Positions 50,115 to 58,593 of a DNA stretch of 64,000 bases are shown here, one piece after another. The stretch is from Tardiphaga alba (GTDB lineage: Bacteria; Pseudomonadota; Alphaproteobacteria; Rhizobiales; Xanthobacteraceae). The stretch lies in the NCBI RefSeq assembly GCF_018279705.1, contig NZ_CP036498.1, positions 186,001-250,000 on the forward strand, in the 5' to 3' direction. Both the position numbers and the translations under genes were made by a program. Position 1 is the stretch's first letter. The number at the start of each line of letters is the position of its first letter. The notes under the pieces are model-generated. The model saw only the letters and a list, made by a program, of their open reading frames with translations. It was not told where the DNA came from and did no database searches.

Positions 50115-50996
50115 CTAAGTGCCTCCCACCTGCCCAGCTTCCCACCCAATCATCGCCTGTTTCCGGGTGATGCCCCAGTGATAGCCCGTCAACGCGCCGG
50201 ATTTGCCCATGGCGCGGTGGCACGGCACCACGAAGGAGATCGGGTTGCGGCCGATGGCGCCGCCGACTGCGCGTGAGGCTTTCGGCTTCTCGATCTTGCA
50301 GGCGATGTCCGAATAGCTGACGGCGCGGCCCATCGGGATCTTCAGCAGCGTTTCCCAGACACGGACCTCGAAATCTGTGCCGATCAGCACCACGCGTAGC
50401 GGCTGGTCCGGTCGCCACAGTTTCGTATCGAAGATGCGCCGAGCCAGTGGCGCCGTCGCTTCCATGTCCTCGATCAGCGTTGCGGCAGGCCAGCGGCGCG
50501 CCATGTCGGCGAAGCCGGCCTGCTCCTCGCCAGGGTCGGAGAAAGCGAGGCCTGCGAGACCGCGGTCGCTGGCGATCACGATGGCGGTGCCGAAGGGCGA
50601 GGGATGGAAACCGTAGCGCAGCTCCATGCCGGCGCCGCCGGTCTTCCATTCACCCGGCGACATCGCTTCATGCGTCACGAACAGATCGTGCAGCCGGCCG
50701 GGCCCCGAGAGACCTGAATCCAGCGCTGCATCCAGCACGCTGGCGGAATCGCGCAGCAGCATTTTGGCATGATCCAGGGTCAGCGCCTGCATGAAGGCCT
50801 TTGGGGTCAGCCCGGCCCAACGGCGGAACAGGTGATGCAGCTCGTCGGGCGTCACGCTGGCCGCGTCGGCCACGTCCTCGATGCTCGGCTGGTCCTTCCA
50901 CTGCCCATGCATGAAGCCGATGGCGCGACGGACACTGTCGTAATCACGCAGGGCCGCATCCCGCAGGCCCGGCTTGATGGGGCGATGGTCATTCAT
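50115..50996 (-). CDS. Bifunctional AraC-type / methylated-DNA--cysteine methyltransferase (Ada-like)
   Basis: Repairs O6-alkylguanine by transferring the alkyl group to its own cysteine. The N-terminal half is an AraC-type helix-turn-helix (WKDQPSIEDVADAASVTPDELHHLFRRWAGLTPKAFMQA). The C-terminal half is the MGMT domain, with KIPMGRAVSYSDIA and the active-site VVPCHR. The zinc-binding N-Ada domain that senses methyl phosphotriesters in E. coli Ada is absent, so activation by methylation as in E. coli is not expected. ATG 50996 opens MNDHRPIKPG; ATG 51023 is an alternative nine codons upstream. Neither has a strong ribosome-binding site. Confidence 0.92.
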   Translation of the reverse strand: MNDHRPIKPGLRDAALRDYDSVRRAIGFMHGQWKDQPSIEDVADAASVTPDELHHLFRRWAGLTPKAFMQALTLDHAKMLLRDSASVLDAALDSGLSGPGRLHDLFVTHEAMSPGEWKTGGAGMELRYGFHPSPFGTAIVIASDRGLAGLAFSDPGEEQAGFADMARRWPAATLIEDMEATAPLARRIFDTKLWRPDQPLRVVLIGTDFEVRVWETLLKIPMGRAVSYSDIACKIEKPKASRAVGGAIGRNPISFVVPCHRAMGKSGALTGYHWGITRKQAMIGWEAGQVGGT

Positions 50997-51077
50997 CGCA
51001 ATATCTCGTGCAAGATTCATCATGCTGCCGATCTAGGCCCGGTAGCTCCCACAAACCACCCGATTCCAGATCAGCCA

Positions 51078-51596
51078 TCATGTCACCGGATTATAGCTGG
51101 GGCCGCGCCGGGCATCCTGCAGGGCTTCGAGCAAGGCACTGAGAAAGCTTGCCTTTTCCTCCGCGCCGAGAAACCGGGCGATGGACACCCGACGGCCCCG
51201 CGAGACCAGGAACAGCTGTTCGATGCCGAATTCGGCATGCTCCACGCGATCGACCTGGACCCAGAGCGGATTGAACGCCCATTCCACCACATCGCCAGCA
51301 GGGCTGACGCGCCGGACGCGGATTTCCGAGGCCGTGACGGTGATCTCTTCGGTGGCCTTGGCGCGACGGTCGTAGATTTTGAACGCCACATAGATCGCCA
51401 GCAGGTCGAGGCCGAAAAAGCCGAACACAGGCCAGGCGCCCATCGAGAGAAACACCATGCCGGCACCGAACGAGATGACGCTGAGGCAGGCCATCAGCAC
51501 GAGAAAGCCCTTGCGGCTCAGCGCGCGATGCGGACGCAGCAACGCGGTGAACAGCTTGGGCTCGTCATCGGCGTGAAAGTCGTTGCCCTCGGTCAT
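51078..51596 (-). CDS. DUF2244 membrane protein
   Basis: Protein of 172 residues with two closely spaced membrane helices (about residues 30-75: GFLVLMACLSVISFGAGMVF and PVFGFFGLDLLAIYVAF) and a C-terminal beta-rich part with SEIRVRRVSPAGDVVEWAFNPLWVQV, typical of DUF2244. Function unknown; the family is often near nth or cytochrome oxidase genes. Its ATG is 22 bases from the nth ATG in divergent orientation, so promoters must overlap coding sequence. Confidence 0.85.
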   Translation of the reverse strand: MTEGNDFHADDEPKLFTALLRPHRALSRKGFLVLMACLSVISFGAGMVFLSMGAWPVFGFFGLDLLAIYVAFKIYDRRAKATEEITVTASEIRVRRVSPAGDVVEWAFNPLWVQVDRVEHAEFGIEQLFLVSRGRRVSIARFLGAEEKASFLSALLEALQDARRGPSYNPVT

Positions 51597-51618
51597 GGCT
51601 GCTCAGTATATCCCCCTG

Positions 51619-52389
51619 ATGCCGAAAATCACCCGCCAGCCTGCCGCCAGCGCGAAGAGCTCCGTTGCAAAAGCCGTGGTGGCCAAGAAGACGGTAGCGA
51701 AAGCCAAAGTGGTCAAGAAATCGGTCAAAGCGAAGACCACCAAGCTGAAGCGCTGGACTGCTGCCGAGGTGCATGAAGCCTTCTCACGCTTCCAGAAATC
51801 CAATCCCGAGCCCAAAGGCGAGCTCGAACATCTCAATCCCTACACGCTGCTGGTCGCCGTGGTGCTGTCGGCGCAGGCGACCGACGCCGGCGTCAACAAG
51901 GCGACGCGCGCATTGTTTCCCATCGCCGATACGCCGCAAAAGATGATCGACCTCGGCGAAGAGACCGTCCGCGAATATATCAAGACCATCGGCCTCTATC
52001 GCACTAAGGCAAAGAACGTCATCGCGCTGTCGGAAAAGCTGATCCGCGATTTCGGCGGTGTGGTGCCGCGCACCCGCGCCGAACTTGAGTCGTTGCCGGG
52101 CGCTGGGCGCAAGACCGCCAATGTCGTGCTCAACATGGCTTTTGGCGAACACACGATGGCCGTGGACACCCATGTGTTTCGCGTCGGCAACCGCACCAAC
52201 ATGGCGCCGGGCAAGAACGTGCTCGATGTCGAGCTGGAACTCGAGCGTGTCATCCCGGACGAGTTCATGCTGCATGCCCATCACTGGCTGATCCTGCACG
52301 GCCGCTACACCTGCCTCGCGCGAAAACCGCGCTGCGAGGTGTGTCTGATCAATGATCTCTGCCGGTGGCCGGAAAAGACCGTGGCGTAA
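51619..52389 (+). CDS. nth: Endonuclease III
   Basis: Base-excision repair glycosylase/lyase for oxidised pyrimidines. The helix-hairpin-helix has ELESLPGAGRKTANVVLN with the catalytic lysine, followed by the catalytic aspartate in AVDTHVFRVGNR. The iron-sulfur cluster ligands are C-x6-C-x2-C-x5-C in CLARKPRCEVCLINDLC. Before the enzyme domain there is an N-terminal lysine/alanine-rich tail of about 40 residues (KAVVAKKTVAKAKVVKKSVK), which probably binds DNA non-specifically. I chose ATG 51619 (MPKITRQPA); ATG 51595 is in frame and would overlap the divergent DUF2244 start. Confidence 0.95.
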   Translation: MPKITRQPAASAKSSVAKAVVAKKTVAKAKVVKKSVKAKTTKLKRWTAAEVHEAFSRFQKSNPEPKGELEHLNPYTLLVAVVLSAQATDAGVNKATRALFPIADTPQKMIDLGEETVREYIKTIGLYRTKAKNVIALSEKLIRDFGGVVPRTRAELESLPGAGRKTANVVLNMAFGEHTMAVDTHVFRVGNRTNMAPGKNVLDVELELERVIPDEFMLHAHHWLILHGRYTCLARKPRCEVCLINDLCRWPEKTVA

Positions 52390-52397
52390 CTTTCCGC

Positions 52398-52474
52398 CGT
52401 CATTGCGAGCAAAGCGAAGCAATCCAGAAAGCCAAGAGCTGGATTGCTTCGTCGCTGCGCTCCTCGCAATGACG
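52398..52474. repeat. Palindromic intergenic repeat, family B, copy 3
   Basis: 77-base hairpin with ends CGTCATTGCGAGCAAAGCG and CTCGCAATGACG and inner GAAGCAATCCAG/CTGGATTGCTTC arms, very close to copy 2. It lies between nth and the caspase-domain gene. Confidence 0.9.
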
Positions 52475-52546
52475 GCGAGATGGAACTCGGATTCGACCCA
52501 TTTTCATCACATTGCCGCACCCAAATGCGGCGATTGGGAGAAATGG

Positions 52547-54385
52547 ATGTTCAAGGCCTTTTTGCTGCTGTTCGCATCGCTGCTCGCGATCGCTCCGTCT
52601 TCCACGCCCGCTCACGCCGATTTTGAAAGCGACAAGCGCGCCTGCATCTATCCGGGCCAGGATTTAGACGGCGAGATAGCCGCCTGCGATCGCCAGATCA
52701 CGTCCGGACGCTATCGTGGCAATGATCGCGCCATCGTCTATCGCAATCGCGGAATCAAATTCATGAATCGGTGGAGCCGCCGCAACGCTGCTTCCGACGT
52801 CTCCTTGGCGCTGATGGACTTTTCCCGCGCCATCGAGATGAACCCGCGTTACGCCGATGCCTATGTCAGCCGCGGCAAGGCCTATGTGGCGAAGAACGAT
52901 CCCGATCTCGCCATTTCTGATTTCAGCGAAGCTATCCGCATCGATCCGCGCAACGTCCAGGCTTTCAATAGCCGCGGCGATCTCCTGCGCATGAAGGGCG
53001 ATAACGACCGCGCAATCGCCGATTTCAGTGATGCGATACGGCTCGATGCGAAGAATAATTTTGCCTATCGCAATCGCGGCTTCGTCTACGGTCTGAAGAA
53101 TGAAAATGACCGTGCGATACGAGACTATGTTGATGCCATCCGCATCGATCCCCGTGATGCGCTGGCGCGCAATAATCGCGGTAACATCTATCTGAAAACA
53201 GCGAAATACGCGCTCGCAGTCACTGATCTGTCCGAAGCGATCAAGCTCGATCCATCTTTCGGCGCGGCCTATGCCAATCGGGGTCTCGCGCAGGAGGCGC
53301 TGGGTAATGCCGCCGCAGCGCGCAACGACTTCACCGTCGCGCTGACGCTCCCGGAAAAATACGCCAACGGCAAATGGGCGCAGGACAAAGCACGCGAGCG
53401 GCTGGCCGCGCTGGATGGTGCCAATGCAATGTCGGTGTCGTCCGCCGCGGTGGCAACGGCGAAGCCATCGGCGCCGCCGCCGTCCAGCGCGCCATCGGCG
53501 CCCAGCATCTCGCCATCCTCGATCAAGATTCCGTCGATCGCCTCGAGCATGCCGACCGCAACAGCGCCGCCATCGCCTCCCGTCAATGCTCAGCCAGCCA
53601 CTTCACCCGCCGCTGTGGCAGCGCCGGTGGTTGCTGTCGTCGCCCCGACCGCGATGCCGCCATCCGCTGCGGGCGATCGCCGCATCGCGCTTGTGATCGG
53701 CAATTCCGCCTATACGAACGCCTCAGTGCTCGCCAATCCGAAACGCGACGCTGCGCTTGTGGCCGAGACCCTGCGCAAGACGGGCTTCACGTCAGTCACC
53801 ATGCAGACCGATCTGCGCAAGGATGCGCTGATGGCAGCGCTGCGCGACTTTGCCGTGCAGGCGCAGTCGGCGGACTGGGCTGTGGTCTATTATGCCGGGC
53901 ACGGCATGGAAGTTGGCGGCGTCAACTATCTCGTCCCGGTGGATGCGCGCATCGCCGTCGATCGCGATATCGAATTCGAGGCCGTGCCGCTGGGACAGAT
54001 CCTCAACGCTGCCGAGCGCGCGAAGAAGCTGCGTCTCGTGATCCTCGATGCCTGCCGCAACAATCCGTTCACGGCGAAAATGAAGCGCACGCTGGAAGTG
54101 GCCTCGCGTTCGGCATCGCAGGGGCTCGCCGCCGTCGAGCCCGAGGCAGGGACCATGGTGGTCTATGCGGCCAAGGATGGCGAGGTCGCGCTGGATGGCG
54201 CCGGCGCCAACAGCCCGTTCGCGACGGCGCTGGTGAAGAACCTGCCGACGCCGGGCCTGGAGGTGAGGCGGCTGTTCGACTATGTCCGCGACGACGTGAT
54301 GGATCTCACCAAACGCAAACAGAAGCCGTTCAGCTATGGTTCGATTTCGGGCCGGCAGGATTTTTATTTCGTCGCGGCGAAGTAG
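52547..54385 (+). CDS. Exported TPR protein with caspase (peptidase C14) domain
   Basis: Protein of 612 residues. A signal peptide (MFKAFLLLFASLLAIAPSSTPAHA) is followed by about six tetratricopeptide repeats (residues 60-280, with the AxxDFSxAIxxDP pattern), then about 100 residues of low-complexity serine, proline and alanine, and a C-terminal caspase-like domain (from about 380, DRRIALVIGNSAYTN). The catalytic dyad is His452 in YYAGHGME and Cys503 in LDACRNNPF, both present. The ATG at 52547 has GGGAGA upstream. Such orthocaspases cleave after basic residues in studied cases. The target, and whether it acts in the periplasm, are unknown. Confidence 0.9.
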   Translation: MFKAFLLLFASLLAIAPSSTPAHADFESDKRACIYPGQDLDGEIAACDRQITSGRYRGNDRAIVYRNRGIKFMNRWSRRNAASDVSLALMDFSRAIEMNPRYADAYVSRGKAYVAKNDPDLAISDFSEAIRIDPRNVQAFNSRGDLLRMKGDNDRAIADFSDAIRLDAKNNFAYRNRGFVYGLKNENDRAIRDYVDAIRIDPRDALARNNRGNIYLKTAKYALAVTDLSEAIKLDPSFGAAYANRGLAQEALGNAAAARNDFTVALTLPEKYANGKWAQDKARERLAALDGANAMSVSSAAVATAKPSAPPPSSAPSAPSISPSSIKIPSIASSMPTATAPPSPPVNAQPATSPAAVAAPVVAVVAPTAMPPSAAGDRRIALVIGNSAYTNASVLANPKRDAALVAETLRKTGFTSVTMQTDLRKDALMAALRDFAVQAQSADWAVVYYAGHGMEVGGVNYLVPVDARIAVDRDIEFEAVPLGQILNAAERAKKLRLVILDACRNNPFTAKMKRTLEVASRSASQGLAAVEPEAGTMVVYAAKDGEVALDGAGANSPFATALVKNLPTPGLEVRRLFDYVRDDVMDLTKRKQKPFSYGSISGRQDFYFVAAK

Positions 54386-54399
54386 CGCCCGCCCTCCGA

Positions 54400-55149
54400 T
54401 CAAACAACCGGTGCCTTCACCCGTCCCGGTTCGATCAGCTCCGGCCGCGGCCCGCTTAGTCGCTTGTGCATATGAACCATGAAGGCCATGCCGAATAGCG
54501 GTGTCGCGAGATTGACGATCGGGATCGACACGAAGGCCGCGATGAACAGGCCGGCGGTGAAGACGGTGGGCGCATGCTGCCGTCGCATCGCCTTGGCTTC
54601 TGCCGGTGAGCGGAAGCGCATTGCGGCCAGTTCGAAATATTCCCGTCCCAGCAGCCATGCTGTGGCGATGAAGAAGATGATGAAGCCGATGCCTGCAAAA
54701 AGCACGAATGGCAGCGCGATCAGATAGACTGCGATGGTGAGCAGCGCCGTCTTGCCGCCTTCCCATACGGCCTGACCGAGCGGCAATGCGGTGCCCGGAC
54801 GCTCCGCCGGGTAATGCTCACGCTCGACGATATCGGCGACGTCATCGACAAAGAAGCTTGCGACCAGCGATGTAATCGCCGGCATCAGGAAAATTGCGCC
54901 GGCCACGACGCTCAATCCCGCCGCGATCGAGAGAATCCAGGTCAGAATCGTGACCATGCTGTGATAGTCCGAACCCACCATGCCTTCGGCCCAGACGCCG
55001 CCGGCCGTCGCCGCCCAGTTCAGGAAGCGTTGCATGCCGATCGCCAGCGCGGTGATCATCACCAGTGCAAGGCCGATCGACTTCCAAAGGATGCTGCGCA
55101 TCGGTGGCGACAGAATTTGTGAGAGCGCCTTGGCGGCAGCGGCGAGCAT
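54400..55149 (-). CDS. CysZ/EI24 family membrane protein
   Basis: Inner-membrane protein of 249 residues with four to six hydrophobic segments and the family's LMPAITSLVASFFVDDVADIVE motif and the GREYFELAAMRF segment. CysZ of E. coli transports sulfate, but the family is broad and no sulfur gene is adjacent, so the substrate is not assigned. The ATG at 55149 has a good AGGAG site eight bases upstream. It converges with the caspase gene (14 bases between) and diverges from the ABC transporter genes. Confidence 0.85.
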   Translation of the reverse strand: MLAAAAKALSQILSPPMRSILWKSIGLALVMITALAIGMQRFLNWAATAGGVWAEGMVGSDYHSMVTILTWILSIAAGLSVVAGAIFLMPAITSLVASFFVDDVADIVEREHYPAERPGTALPLGQAVWEGGKTALLTIAVYLIALPFVLFAGIGFIIFFIATAWLLGREYFELAAMRFRSPAEAKAMRRQHAPTVFTAGLFIAAFVSIPIVNLATPLFGMAFMVHMHKRLSGPRPELIEPGRVKAPVV

Positions 55150-55291
55150 CAAAATTTCTCCTTGCGATCACGAACAGGTAACAAGACCAAAGTTGTCAGA
55201 CAAGTGCAGCGCAACATCCACTTCTTCACTGGACGGATAAATAGAAAGGCGTAGTCTCCCCCAAAAAATGATCACCAGGGAGGACGACGTC

Positions 55292-56674
55292 TTGATCACC
55301 AAGGGTACCCGTGCGCTCGTTTTTGCTACCGCTGCTTCTGGCCTGTTTCTGACCACGGCGCCTGCTTTCGCTCAGCAGAGCATCACTGTCTGGTTCAGCA
55401 AGGGTTTCTATAAATCCGAGGATGAGTCGCTGCTGGCAGCGATCAAGAAGTTCGAAGAAAAGACCAAGATCAAGGTCGAGCTCTCGCAATATGCCATTCA
55501 GGACATGATCCCGAAGACGGTGGCCGCGCTGGATTCCGGCACGCCGCCGGACGTCGCCTATGCCGACACCTACGACGTGCAAGCCTCCGGCAAATGGGCC
55601 TTCGAAGGCAAGCTCGAGGACATCACGGACATTCTCAAGCCGATGATGGACAAGTTCGCGCCGAACACGGTGGAAACTGCGTTCCTGATGAACGGCCAGA
55701 CCAAGAAAAAGGGCTATTACGGCTTCCCGCTGAAGCAGCAGTCCATGCATGTGGAGATCTGGAGCGACATGCTCCAGCAGGCCGGCTTCAAGGTCGAGGA
55801 TATTCCGAAGGACTGGAAGGGTTATTGGTCGTTCTGGTGTGACAAGGTTCAGCCCGCCTATCGCAAGGCGTCCGGCAGCCGCGCTTACGGTGTCGGCCAG
55901 CCGATGGGCGTTGAATCCACGGACTCGCTGCAGTCGTTCTACACCTTCATCGATGCCTATAACGTCAAGCTGGTGGATGACGACGGCAAGCTGACGGTGG
56001 ACGATCCGAAGGTCAAGGAAGGCTTGGTTGGCGCGCTGCGCGACTACACGGACACCTATATCAAGGGCTGCACGCCGCCCTCTTCGACGACCTGGAAGGA
56101 TCCCGACAACAATGTCGCCTTCCATAATCGCTCGATCATCATGACCCACAACTTCACGATTTCGATCGCGGCCAAGTGGTATGAGGATTCGCAGAACCAG
56201 ACCCTGACGCCGGAGCAACGCGCGGCCGGCAAGAAGGCGTATGAAGACACGATCATCACCGCCTCGTTCCCGCTGAAGCCGGACGGCTCGCCGATCAAAT
56301 ATCGCTCGGACGTCAAGACCGGCATGATCTTCTCCCAATCGAAAAACAAGGCGGGCGCGCGGGAATTCGTCAAATTCCTGCTCGAGGAAGAGAACCTCAA
56401 GCCTTACGTCGAGGGCGCGCTTGGCCGCTGGTTCCCGGTGACCAAGGAAGGCCAGGCCTCGGCCTTCTGGCAGGCCGACAAGCATCGCAAGGCGGTCTAC
56501 ACCCAGTTCATGGGCGGCACCACGCCGTTCGATTTCACCAAGAACTACAAGTTCACCATTCTCAACAACGAGAATGTCTGGGCCAAGGCGATGAACCGCG
56601 TGGTGAGCGAGAAGGTGCCAGTGGAAAAGGCCGTGGATGAGCTGATCGCGAGGATCAAGGAAATCGCGGGCTGA
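55292..56674 (+). CDS. ABC transporter substrate-binding protein, sugar type
   Basis: Periplasmic binding protein of 460 residues, family 1 of extracellular solute-binding proteins. The TTG at 55292 gives a clean signal peptide (MITKGTRALVFATAASGLFL, cleaved after AFA) and has an AGGGAGGA site seven bases upstream, which is better than the ATG at 55268. The mature part shows TPPDVAYADTYDVQA and the GFPLKQQSMHVEIWSDMLQQ hinge segment. The ligand, probably a sugar or sugar-like compound, cannot be read from the sequence. Two permease genes follow after a repeat. Confidence 0.9.
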   Translation: MITKGTRALVFATAASGLFLTTAPAFAQQSITVWFSKGFYKSEDESLLAAIKKFEEKTKIKVELSQYAIQDMIPKTVAALDSGTPPDVAYADTYDVQASGKWAFEGKLEDITDILKPMMDKFAPNTVETAFLMNGQTKKKGYYGFPLKQQSMHVEIWSDMLQQAGFKVEDIPKDWKGYWSFWCDKVQPAYRKASGSRAYGVGQPMGVESTDSLQSFYTFIDAYNVKLVDDDGKLTVDDPKVKEGLVGALRDYTDTYIKGCTPPSSTTWKDPDNNVAFHNRSIIMTHNFTISIAAKWYEDSQNQTLTPEQRAAGKKAYEDTIITASFPLKPDGSPIKYRSDVKTGMIFSQSKNKAGAREFVKFLLEEENLKPYVEGALGRWFPVTKEGQASAFWQADKHRKAVYTQFMGGTTPFDFTKNYKFTILNNENVWAKAMNRVVSEKVPVEKAVDELIARIKEIAG

Positions 56675-56688
56675 CGATACCAAAACTT

Positions 56689-56830
56689 GTCATTCCGGGG
56701 CGCGCGTAGCGCGAACCCGGAATCTCATGCGGCTCTATCACCTGCGGGAGCTCCAACAGAGCTCCAGCACTTCGAGATTCCGGGCTCGGCCCCGACGCCT
56801 CTGGCGTCGGTCCCGCCCGGAATAACGGGT
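56689..56830. repeat. Palindromic intergenic repeat in the ABC transporter operon
   Basis: Ends TGTCATTCCGGGGCGCGCG and GTCCCGCCCGGAATAACGG, with inner CCCGGAATCTC and GAGATTCCGGG and a centre GGAGCTCC. It lies between the binding-protein gene and the first permease. In many binding-protein systems such hairpins let the binding protein be made in excess of the membrane parts. Confidence 0.8.
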
Positions 56831-56837
56831 AAATCCA

Positions 56838-57710
56838 ATGACGGCGATCACCTACACCAATCCTGACGCCACTTCCCGTTCCCTCTCCGCACGGCTCTCG
56901 ACGCCGCAGGTCTGGGGCATCGTGATGCTGGCGCCCTATGTCCTCGTCTTCCTCGCTTTCGTGGTCTATCCGATCAGTTATGGCCTCTGGCTGGCGCGAC
57001 ATCCCGCGAGCTATGTGGCCCTCTATAACGATCCTGTCTTCGCACGCGCCGTGGTCAACACGCTGATCTTCCTGATCATCGGCATCAATGTGAAGATGAT
57101 GATCGCCCTGTTCCTGTCCGGCTTCTTCGTCCAGTCGCGTAGCTGGATTCGCTGGCTGTCGGTGCTGTTCATCCTGCCCTGGGCAGTGCCGTCGATCCCG
57201 ACCATCCTGTCGGTGCGCTTCATGTTCAATCCCGAATGGGGCGTGATCAATAATCTGATCTTCAAGTTCACGGCAGAAGACGGTCCGAACTGGCTCAACG
57301 ATCCCACCATCGGCCTCACGCTGGCGATCCTCGTCCATATCTGGAAGTCGCTGCCATTCTGGACCATGATTCTGATGACCGGCCGTCTCGCGATTTCCAC
57401 GGACATGTTCGAGGCCGCCGATGTGGATGGCGCCAGCTGGTGGCAGAAGTTTCGTTTCATCACCTGGCCGTCGATGCAGACGCTGTATCTCACCTGCACC
57501 CTGCTCTCGATGATCTGGACGCTCGGTGACTTCAACAGCGTCTATCTGCTCACCGGTGGCGGCCCCGCCGACCTCACCCATGTGCTGTCCACGCTCGGCA
57601 TCCGCTATCTCCGCCTCGACCAGCTCGATCTGGCGATGGCGTCCATCGTCTGCGCGATGCCGCTGGTGCTGCCGCTGGTCTATTTCATGATGAAGAGGCT
57701 GTCGCGATGA
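56838..57710 (+). CDS. ABC transporter permease (MalF type)
   Basis: Inner-membrane protein of 290 residues with six membrane helices. The cytoplasmic EAA loop that touches the ATPase is present as EAADVDGASWWQKFRFITWP (residues about 195-214). The helix pattern and order match MalF/UgpA-type permeases of sugar importers. Its stop overlaps the next permease start by four bases (ATGA). Confidence 0.92.
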   Translation: MTAITYTNPDATSRSLSARLSTPQVWGIVMLAPYVLVFLAFVVYPISYGLWLARHPASYVALYNDPVFARAVVNTLIFLIIGINVKMMIALFLSGFFVQSRSWIRWLSVLFILPWAVPSIPTILSVRFMFNPEWGVINNLIFKFTAEDGPNWLNDPTIGLTLAILVHIWKSLPFWTMILMTGRLAISTDMFEAADVDGASWWQKFRFITWPSMQTLYLTCTLLSMIWTLGDFNSVYLLTGGGPADLTHVLSTLGIRYLRLDQLDLAMASIVCAMPLVLPLVYFMMKRLSR

Positions 57711-58588
57711 AGGCCCAAGCGATCAAAGCCTCAACGATGCGCATGCCCACGCTTCGCGAGATCGGCAATGAAGCAAAGCTGCTGCTGATCGGCATTCCCG
57801 TGCTGATCTGGACGCTGATTCCGATCTATCACATGTTCCTGTTCGCGATCTCGCCAAAGCAGGATGCCTTCGCCGGCAAGCTCTGGCCCGACCATCCGAC
57901 GCTCCAGAATTTTCGCATCGTCTTCAATCAACAGCATTACTTCTTGCGCGATTTCTGGGTGCAGTTCGGCAATTCGGTCGTGATCGCCATTGCCGCTGGC
58001 GTGATCACGCTGATCATCGCGACCATGGCCGCTTTCGCCATTTCCCGACTGCGTATTCGTGGCGGCCGCACGGTGATGAACCTGGCGCTGTTCACTTACT
58101 TCATCCCCGCGGCATTTCTTGCGGTGCCGATGTATCGCACCATGGGCAATTACGGCCTGCTCAACAATCACTGGTCGCTGATCCTGGCGATGGTCACCAT
58201 CGCCTCGCCCTATGCGATCTGGGTGCTGAAGCAGGCGTCGGACAAGCTGCCCGTCGAGTTGGACGAAGCCGCGATCATGGACGGCGCCACGCCGCTGCAG
58301 CTGTTCCGCATGGTCTATGTGCCCTTGATGCTGCCGTCGCTGGTCGCCGTCGGCACCTATGCGTTGCTGCTGGCGTGGAATGAATATCTCTACGCATTCC
58401 TGCTGCTGTCGAAGGACACCGAGATCACGCTGCCGGTGGCACTTGGTAACTTCCTCGCTGCCGATGACTCGCCATGGGAGCTCCTGATGACCACGGGCTT
58501 CATCTATGCGCTGCCGCCGGCTGCAGTGTACTACGCGTTCCGGCGCTACATGGTGGGTGGGCTCACGGCGGGGGCGGTGAAGTCGTAG
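57707..58588 (+). CDS. ABC transporter permease (MalG type)
   Basis: Inner-membrane protein of 293 residues with six helices; EAA loop LDEAAIMDGATPLQLFRMVY at about residues 185-204, followed by PLMLPSLVAVGTYALLLAWN, typical of MalG/UgpE. No ATPase gene (UgpC/MsmK/MalK type) follows: the next gene is on the opposite strand. The importer must use an ATPase encoded elsewhere, as some sugar transporters do. Confidence 0.92.
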   Translation: MKAQAIKASTMRMPTLREIGNEAKLLLIGIPVLIWTLIPIYHMFLFAISPKQDAFAGKLWPDHPTLQNFRIVFNQQHYFLRDFWVQFGNSVVIAIAAGVITLIIATMAAFAISRLRIRGGRTVMNLALFTYFIPAAFLAVPMYRTMGNYGLLNNHWSLILAMVTIASPYAIWVLKQASDKLPVELDEAAIMDGATPLQLFRMVYVPLMLPSLVAVGTYALLLAWNEYLYAFLLLSKDTEITLPVALGNFLAADDSPWELLMTTGFIYALPPAAVYYAFRRYMVGGLTAGAVKS

Positions 58589-58593
58589 CTGAG

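Noticed and set aside
55226..56683. A 485-codon open frame opposite the substrate-binding protein gene
   Set aside because: Antisense shadow of a gene with a signal peptide, ribosome-binding site and family motifs.
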